Assembly: GCA_964636325.1 (NCBI GenBank)
Contig: CAZWRV010000077.1
Coordinates: 1 to 31,395, forward strand
Length of the DNA: 31,395 nt
DNA from: CAZWRV01 sp964636325
Lineage (GTDB): Bacteria > Verrucomicrobiota > Lentisphaeria > Victivallales > GWF2-50-93
Reading direction: 5' to 3'
The number at the start of each line of letters is the position of its first letter. Positions within the stretch are counted from its first letter, which is position 1. The translations under genes were made by a program, and so were the position numbers. Positions 1 through 7,800 of the stretch are shown one piece after another. Below the pieces are notes generated by a model, which worked only from the letters and a program-made list of their open reading frames with translations, was not told the DNA's origin and ran no database searches.

Positions 1-144
1 CGAAAAGGACAAGGCCGCTAAAGTCTGATTTTCAAAGAGCTTCCCCGCGTTCATCCCTCGCCGTCAAATTTCATCCCGGCAGAACCGTTTGCAAACCGCC
101 GGACCTACGGGTTCATTTGACGCTTACTCTTTAGCCGCCTGTTT

Positions 145-375
145 TCACTCGTCCTTCTCCCTCGGGTGGCACCTGGCGTGGGTCTTCTTGAGATCCATGA
201 TCGTGAGCTTGGTGTAGTGCCTGAGTGTTTCGAGGGACTCGTGTCCGAGGAGCTCCTTGACGTGGTATATGTTGGCGTTTCCGCGTATCATCTCGGTGGC
301 GCAGCTCCTGCGGAATGTGTGGGGCGTGACGGCGGCGGGCGCGTCCGGGAGCGCCCTGGCGTGATACATGCGCAT
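145..375 (-). pseudogene. C-terminal fragment of a tyrosine recombinase/integrase
   Basis: The 76-residue reading frame carries the end of a phage-type integrase catalytic domain. HTFRRS supplies the H-x-x-R pair, KELLGHESLET is the conserved LGH box, and LRHYT contains the nucleophilic tyrosine. A tail of the kind seen in many XerC/D-like enzymes follows (DLKKTHARCHP). The SAM-like DNA-binding domain, the first catalytic Arg and the beta-strand Lys are missing. Reading upstream in the same frame meets a TAA after about a dozen more codons, and no other frame restores the missing part. An intact enzyme would be about 300 residues, so this is a relic and should be inactive. It lies downstream of the AT-rich toxin-tip/immunity module and may mark an old integration. 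Its identity is secure; its role in moving the neighbouring DNA is inference. Confidence 0.8.
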
Positions 376-742
376 TCCGCAGCATGGAGCATGACAGATG
401 CGGCGCGGCCGTTATCCCCGACCGAGAGAGCGCCAGCGAGCGAGGGAGGTTCGCCCGTTATCGCTTGCCCGCAATATTCCAGCCTGAAAGTGTAAGCCTT
501 CCCCCGTACATGCGCCGCCATATCAGCCATATCACGTTTTATGTCAGCAACTTAAGTGTGAACGTCCCCTACCTCAAGGCCGAGGGTGCGGAACTCCCTG
601 GACATCTACACCCGTCAGTCACTTGCGTGGGAACGGCACCGATGCTCCTGATTTCAGGCGGTCAAGAGATTTACAATACGCCACCCCGGGGTACGTCCCC
701 GATATCTGTCCCCAATAAGACTGTAAGACTGTCCCCCGCCTA
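376..742. other. Gene-free stretch with GTCCCC motifs and short repeats
   Basis: No convincing gene is seen here; the open frames on both strands have no recognisable protein features. The DNA returns to ordinary GC content after the AT-rich gene to its right. Short GTCCCC motifs recur near 567, 695, 708 and 731. There is a 10-bp palindrome ACCCCGGGGT (683-692) and an 8-bp tandem duplication AAGACTGT (717-732). Such GTCCC-rich spacers are often seen beside REP-associated or IS200-like transposases, but no transposase is present, so the mobile-element reading is only inference. No terminator with a T-run was found downstream of the 157-aa gene. Confidence 0.5.
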
Positions 743-1216
743 TTATGCAATGACATTTGTTAAGATTATTTTTATTGAATCAATTTTAATGATAAAAGAA
801 TCAGTTGTCAAGGATTGTATAGAATAAATTGTCTTGACACATGTTGAGGTTCCAGAAATAATGAAGGGATACGCATTATTTTCATTTATGAGTCTCCATT
901 TTTCAAAAAACAATTTTATCTTATTATAATCGGAATTTATGAAGAATCTAGGATATTTATGGTGACATATGCCTGTTGCAACTGAAAAGTCTTTTATTTT
1001 TATTTCTTTACATGATGAAGTAAAAGATTGGTTGCTTAATTCATCCGATGGGTATATAAGTATGGGATTTATAATCCTCTTGATTAATATTTGCAGGTAT
1101 GGATCTGATTTATTTTCAAATACCTTTGTTATTATCATTTTATCTTTTTCCATTAAAATCATGTCCGATAATGTTTCGTATGCTAATGTATCATATTTAT
1201 TGTCTGATGTATGCAT
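743..1216 (-). CDS. Orphan 157-aa protein, candidate immunity protein for the RHS toxin
   Basis: I do not recognise a family. The protein is 157 residues, rich in Ile, Lys, Asn and Ser, without signal peptide or clear membrane segment, so probably cytoplasmic. It contains three cysteines. The ATG at 1216 is preceded by AAGGA about 10 nt upstream, and it starts 27 bp after the stop of the RHS gene on the same strand, so the two are probably co-transcribed. Its base composition is strongly AT-rich, like the last 630 bp of the RHS gene and unlike the rest of the window. A small orphan gene directly after an RHS gene with a variable tip is the classical position of an immunity gene in polymorphic toxin systems. 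The function is therefore inferred from position and composition only, with no sequence match. Confidence 0.6.
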   Translation of the reverse strand: MHTSDNKYDTLAYETLSDMILMEKDKMIITKVFENKSDPYLQILIKRIINPILIYPSDELSNQSFTSSCKEIKIKDFSVATGICHHKYPRFFINSDYNKIKLFFEKWRLINENNAYPFIISGTSTCVKTIYSIQSLTTDSFIIKIDSIKIILTNVIA

Positions 1217-1243
1217 GGCTTATAAATCCTTAGTCTTTACTCG

Positions 1244-1873
1244 TCATCGAATAAAGAATCTTAAGAGTTCAGCCGCATACTCCTTTTTTTTCTTATCAAT
1301 TAAATGCCATACCCAAGGTACTTTAGCGAAGTTTACATAATCCTTCCAATGCATATATTCATGTAACAAAACATCCAGATTATCACCACCTTTGAAAACA
1401 GTTATTGTTTCATCGCCAATCTTCTCACCCGCACTAAATAATGCCTTTGCCGGTTCTGTCTTTCCGGTAAATATATTTGTTACCTGAGGACCTTCTTCAG
1501 ATAATTTTTCAACATATTTTAATCCTCTTGCTTCTTGCATGATAAATTGTTTTAATGTATTAAAGTTCAATAATATTTCAGCAGGCATTTTTAGTTCATA
1601 AAGCAATCTTGCGCGTGTTACTAATTTTACAACTAAAGCTAATCCTGCAAAAGTATAATTAACACAAGTTACTCCAAGAAAAAAGAATAGAGAAACCCAT
1701 TCAAATGTGCTGATTTCTTGTCCAGTTGCTAGCTTATATGCGGTATGTGACGCTTGATATAAATCAATCGCTAAAAGTGTCCATTTAATTACAGTGTAAA
1801 ACGATTTTAAATATTGAACAGCTTCATAAATCCTAATTGCATTAGTTATAAAAAATTCTAATATTAATCCTTC
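1244..1873 (-). other. AT-rich C-terminal toxin tip with zincin-type HExxH motif
   Basis: These roughly 210 codons follow the DPSG end of the RHS core. The first part (to about residue 2890) is hydrophobic and probably contains one or two membrane-spanning or membrane-inserting segments, such as the stretch around SLFFFLGVTCVNYTF. The last 50 residues contain LLHEYMHWKDY, an HExxH zinc-binding motif. About 22 residues later KKEYAAE could supply a third, glutamate ligand, as in gluzincin-like toxins. Metallopeptidase tips of this kind are known among polymorphic toxins. Zinc binding and toxicity are inferred from the motif. AT content rises abruptly at this boundary, which fits a cassette swapped together with its downstream gene. 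Confidence 0.75.
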
Positions 1874-4800
1874 CTTACCGGATGGATCAACCCCATTCAC
1901 CGGATCGCAGTGCGTGTAGGCGTATTTGTGGAGGGACTGCGGATCTTCGTTGTTCCCCGAGAAGGTGTCGAGGCTTGTGAACCTCCCGTTATTGGGGTCA
2001 TAATATCTCGCTCTGAGATAGTAATTGTTCAATGCTGAATCAAACTGTTCTCCTGTATAGAGCATTGAAGTTGCTGCTGGATTAGTCGCATTTGGATTTC
2101 CACCGAGCATCATTCCATAAGCGTCATAATCAAAAACATCGGTAATCGATCCGGAATTATCAGAAAGAAGACGTGTGGAGCCATGCCCATCGTAAAGCAG
2201 ATAGCTAATATTTGACTGGGAACCGCTGGAAACAGACTGCCCAAGAACGTCGTCCCCGATCACGTATGATTTTGCCTGGATTCCATTAACGGACTCCTCA
2301 AAGACTTGAGAATATCCTGTGTGGTTGAAGGCGTCAACTAGGAATTTTCTTGCCTCGTTAGTCTGGATCCCGTCAATCGTTTTGATGCTGTCTGCTTGAA
2401 CCCTGATACCAGAATAATCATATGCGTAGTTTGCGGAAATGTTTACGAAATGATTGCCTTCCGCCCTCTGTATCTGCGCTGTCTTGAGCTGGTTGCGGGA
2501 ATTGTATGTATATGCATAATGCCCTTCGGAGCCGTTCTTGTCTGTCAAAGAGCCGTTCGGGTCATATTGATAATTTGTCTGGCCTTTTGTTGAGGATGTC
2601 TCGTAAAGGAGCTGGTCATTGTTGTTGTAAACATATGAAATGTTATCAGTTGTTCCGCCAGTTGTGTTTGTTTTCAGGAGACGATTGCCGCAGAGGTCAT
2701 ATTTATACTGGTTGCTGTAATTAAGCTCAGGAACATCTGAGCTTGAATTTTCTTCTGTAAGCCTGTTAAGCTTGTCATAAGTGTAAGCAATTTGAGTGTT
2801 GGAATAGCTTCCGCCTTCCTCAAGGACCTGCTCGTTTATGCCTGTCCTGCGTCCATTGGGCGCAAGCGTATATGCATATGAGGCAAGAAGCGTATTCACG
2901 CTGTTGTAATGGGCAACGTTCGTGAGCCTGTTCAGGTTGTCGTAGGCATACTGCGTAGATATTCCATTTGGCAATGTCACTGATTCTCTGCTTCCGACCG
3001 CAGTATAATCATAAGTCGTGATTTCCGGAGATGCCAGATCTTCTCCGTTCAATTTGTTCACTTCAACAGTCTTCAGCCTGCCCAGCGAGTCATAGGTATA
3101 AGACACATCGTTTTTTGCAGTCCAAGTCCTTGTCTTTCTACCTGTAGTTGAATCATATTCATAGTTTATGTCCCCCTCTGGAGATGAGACTTTTATGAGC
3201 CTGCTTTCATTATCATAGGTGAATTCCGTCGTCCCTCTTGAATCTATTATCTGAGACTGCCTTCCGAGAGCATCATATGTGAACTGGACCGTCTCCTCGC
3301 CGTTGAAGTCCTGGGATTGGATTCTTCCGAATGAATCATAGAAAAATTCCGTAACCTGGCCTTTGAAATCAACTTTCTTCCAGAGCTGTCCCTTGCTGTT
3401 GTATTCCTGGCTTTCAGACTGCCCCATGGGCAGTGTGCGGGTAAGCTGGCGGCCGAGAGCGTCATATGTGAATACTGTCTGTCTTCCTTTCGGATCAGTT
3501 ATCGTGGAAAGACGCCCATAGTTATCGTAGGAATAAGTCCATTCGGGCTGGTCAAGTTCATTGTTCTGCTCAGGATTTGCAACAGAAGGCTTGATGACTT
3601 TTTTGAGCTTTCCGGATTCGTCATAGACAAATTCTGTTGTCAGAGAAGCCTGGTCTGTCTCCTTTATTTTCTGTCCAATCGAGTTGTATGTTGCCGTGGT
3701 AAATGTGCCATCTGCATAATTTGTTCTGACCCTTCTTCCAAGCGCATCATAGACGAAAGTGACTTCGCGGCCCAGTGCGTCGCGAACAAGAGTCTGGCGC
3801 CCGGCATTGTCATATTCATATTCTGTCCTGTTTCCAAGCGCGTCGATGACTGCGGTTGTCCTTCCTGCTGCATCATATTCATAGCGGGTGACCGCTCCTG
3901 CGGCATCTGTTGAGCTGAGGACTCTGCCCGCCTTGTCGTAGGTGGATGAGGCAAAGCTGACAACAGATGGGACAGAGGATAGTGAAGATGATACTGAATT
4001 GCCATTGACATTTACCGTGATGACAACATTCGAAAGACGCTCGGTCCTGACTACCCTGCCGATTATATCATAAATCGTCCTTGTTCCATTTGCCGCCTCT
4101 CCTGCTACATGCCTGTCGGCGGTGATAAAGGCTCGTCCCTCGACATCGTAGACGGTCTGCGATGATGTGCCGTCAGGATACTGGGTTTCGACGACGTTGC
4201 CCCGGTCATCGTAGACCGTGGTCGTGGTGTTGCCGAGAATGTCGGTGGTCTGATAGGGCTTGCCGATGTCGTTGTATTTTGTCGTCGAGGTGTTGCCGTT
4301 GGGATCGGTGGTGGACACGACCTGTCCTGCGTCATTGTAGACGGTGCTTGTCGAAACCATCCGGTCGGGGAGCTGCCCGCTGGGATCCGTCCAGAGATAG
4401 GATGTGCCTGTCTGGTTGCCGTTTCCATCATAGGCGAAATTCCTGACGAAGCTGTTGATGTCAGCGACGGAGGTCATGTTCCCTGAGCCGTCGTAGTCGA
4501 ATGTGGAGGTCACGTTCCCAAGGGCGTCCTTGGTCTGCTTGAGGTTTCCATTCGCATCGTAGGTATTGCTTGTAGTTTGTCCGAGGGCATTTGTCGTGGA
4601 AAGAAGGTTTCCGCTTCCGTCATAATTATTCGTGGTGGTGTTGCCCAGAGGATCGGTGGATGTGAGCTGGTTGCCATTTCCATCATAAGTGAAATTAACC
4701 GTATTCCCGAGGGGATCGGTGACGCTGGTTCTATTTCCTGATGAATCGTAAGAAAAGCTTGTTTTGTTGCCGAGCGGGTCTGTGACCGTTAGCTCATTGC

Positions 4801-7800
4801 CGGCAGAATCGTAAGTCCTTGTAACAGTGTTCCCGAGGGCATCTGTCGAGCTCGTGACATTGCCGCTGGCATCGTATCTGTGGACAGTGGGATTGCCGCT
4901 CCTGTCGAAGACTGTCTCAGTGCGTGCCGCGATATCGTGGTTCAATTCGATACGGTTTCCGAATGCGTCAACTGTTGCAGTAAGCCTTCCTGAATCGTCG
5001 TATTCAGTTATGAGGGGCGTGATTCCCCTCGGGTCTTTTATAGAAGTGATGAAATGGGTTCTCGCAGGTTCCTCATAGAGGAATTCTGTCGTCAGGTATT
5101 TTGATGTAGCCCTGTCTTCGAGCTTGTTGACCTTGATAAGATTTCCGTTCACAGGGTCATATTCATAGGTCATGTATGCCGGACCGACAGGATTTCCATT
5201 GGCATCGAGGTTTTCAGGATCATGGATTGCGATTATCCTGCCCTGTCCGTCACGTTGGAAGGCGACCTCGCGGGTCTTCGCGCCCTGGGGGTTGAACTGC
5301 TCGATCTTGGAGTCGGAGAACTCGATCCTGTCTCCGGAAGGCTGAGTGATGCGCCTGAGCGTGGCCTCGCCGTAAGCCTGGACATAGATATAATTTCCTT
5401 CATCACCGCTTTCAAGCTCATGTCCTCCGAGGTCTTCGCGTTCCAAGAGGAACTTGGAGCCGTCCTTCATCGTCAGGTTGAAGGCGGGGAAGTCGAAGTT
5501 CTCCCAGGGGGTTTCCATTCCAGCGGCCTCCCAGTAGGGTTCGAGCCCGGGGATGGTCATGAGCCTGTCGGAGCATGTGGGCCTGAGCATCGCGTATGTT
5601 CCCTGGGGGGCGTTCCATACGGCGTGATAGCAGAAGTTCTGCTGGTCGCGTTTAAGCGAATATGTGAAGGATACGCGCTGTCCGTCGGGAAGCGTGACAT
5701 CCACATTTCTTCCGCCGCCAGTCCTCATCTTGAAGGTCTGGCCGTCAATGTCAGTGTAGCTGTCTCGTGTCTCGTTTATCTTCATCTCGACATCTTTTAT
5801 TGAATAAGTCCAGCCTGGGCCGAAATCGGACTTCTGGGACAAGTCCGAAACCGAACCGGCTGCGCGGAGGGAGTCGTAGGTGCGGATAACTGTGAGGGTC
5901 TGTCCGCCCGCGGGGATGATGATGTCCTGCTGGGAGAACGTGAACTGTCCGACCTTCAGTTTGCTGGAGAGGGCGAATGGCGTTTCGGCGTATGCTGACT
6001 GCGTTCCGCCGGTGACAACGAGGCGGAGGGTGTACGAACCGTTCCGAACCATGGTGAGGTCGAGGGTGCCTAGCGAGCCGTTGGCGACCTTGCCCTCGTG
6101 CCTGCCCTGCGCGTTCACGGGCTGGGGGGTGACGTCGGTCTGAATGCCGTCATTGTCCTCGATCCAGACCTTGTATGAGACCGCATCCGAGGGATCTGGA
6201 TCGTTTGCAGTGCCGGTTAAATTGAAAAGCCCTTCTGTGATGTTCTGGTTTTCCGAGGGGCTTGAAATAGAGGCGATTGGCGGATTGTCAACAATGTCAA
6301 TCGTGAAAGGAAGCGAGGCGCTTGCCGAGCCTGCTGTGAGAGTTGCAGTGTATTCGCCGTCCTGGTACGAGGCTCCGTTTATCTGGCCGCTTACAGCTGT
6401 TCCTGTTCCGGTTATATTCGGAATTGAAGATGGACCAGAGAATGAGACTGTCCAAGCTGTCGAGGCGCTTAAAGTCGCTGAAATCTTGACTGTCGGGCTT
6501 GAAACAGTAGCAACCTTTGGCGTTACCTTGAAGTCGGATATCGCGGAGGCTGTCAGATATGCGAACGAGGCTGTTCCTATGTTGCCGGACTTGTCTGTCG
6601 CTTTCGCGGTCAGTTCATGGTTCCCAGAAGGATAAGTGCATATTGGTTCGCTGAAAGAGAGCGCGTTTGAATTTGTATTCTGTTTCAGGAGGATTCCATC
6701 GCGGTAGAGTTTTATTGAGGTTACTGAATTGCTGTCGGTCGCAGTTACTGAAATATCTAAATTCCCGTCGGTGACCGTGGCTCCGGGATTGACAGGGCTG
6801 CCCGCATTTGACACGGCAATATTTACTGCTGGCGGTGTCCTGTCATTGCTGATTGTTATCTTCCTGGTGACAGTGGAGACGTTTCCAGCCTTGTCTGAAA
6901 CTTTTAGAATCAGTTCTGCAGAACCGTTCGGATAGGACATCGAATCGAAAGTGGCTATTGTCTGGCCAAGGATTTTTTCATTCGATGTTGCAATCTGCAC
7001 AGGTTCCGTCGCGCCGGAAGGCTTGATGCTTATCGAGCATGATTCGAAATTCACATCGTCCGCAGTGCCGCTTATCGCCACTCCGCCGCTTACGGAAGCA
7101 TCTGCTTCCGGTATTCTTATCTCTCCGAAAGGAATGGTCTTGTCCACCGAGAAGGAACCTTTGACAGGCTTGGCATGGATTCCGGAGACTTCAGCGGAAA
7201 GCTCGTATGTATAAAGCCCGTCAGGGACAGAACTGCCGAAGGATGCATTTACATCCGGAGGTGCCCCGGTCTGTGTGTGGACAATCTGGTCGGCGCTGTT
7301 CTTCACGCAAAATGTCCATTCGGCGTCGGAGGTTACTTTTGCGGTGATTGTGAATGCGTCCTTGATTCCGTCATTGTTGGGGCTGATGAGGCTTTCACCC
7401 TTCACAACATTCAGTATGGCGGGCTTCATGAAGAACTGCGTTATCGGGCTGCTGACTGCGATGCAGGCCGCTACAGTTGCGGCATTGTCGAGAGTGTCGG
7501 AATCGCGGAACCATCTGTTAATCGCGGCTGTAGCAGGGAGATAGGTCTTTCCAACTTCATCGGTCGATGCCCTCAGAATCCTGAGCCAGGTCAGGGCCGG
7601 ATTTATCATGTCGAGGTATTTTGAGGGAGGGCCGGACTTGAGGAGGCATCCGGGCGTGAGGAAGCCCGTCTTCATCTCACCGCCGTTTATGCCCTTTTCC
7701 AGCATGTAGGAGGACGCCCCGGTGTCCGGATCCATCACAATGTATGCCGAGCCTGTCCAGTTCGCATAGGTTGTCCTGGTTTCGGGGACTGTGACTGTCG

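Noticed and set aside
62..122. Inverted repeat CGTCAAAT ... ATTTGACG as an integrase attachment site
   Set aside because: Only 8 bp match with a 45-bp spacer, and no second copy that could define an att pair was seen in the window.
288..530. 80-codon minus-strand frame overlapping the integrase fragment
   Set aside because: It is out of frame with the integrase motifs and shows no family feature; its start region reads like non-coding DNA.
384..827. 147-codon plus-strand frame across the gene-free stretch
   Set aside because: It crosses from GC-rich spacer into the antisense of the AT-rich 157-aa gene, with no ribosome site and no protein-like character.
969..1340. 123-codon plus-strand frame opposite the toxin tip and the 157-aa gene
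   Set aside because: It is antisense to both genes of the toxin module and spans their junction; the minus-strand reading has the HExxH motif, a ribosome site and operon spacing.
3960..4015. Second CACAGA-type repeat in the RHS gene (SSSLSSVPSVVS)
   Set aside because: The protein resembles the inserted linker near 9700, but the DNA lacks the regular CACAGA units and sits at a normally variable point between YD repeats.
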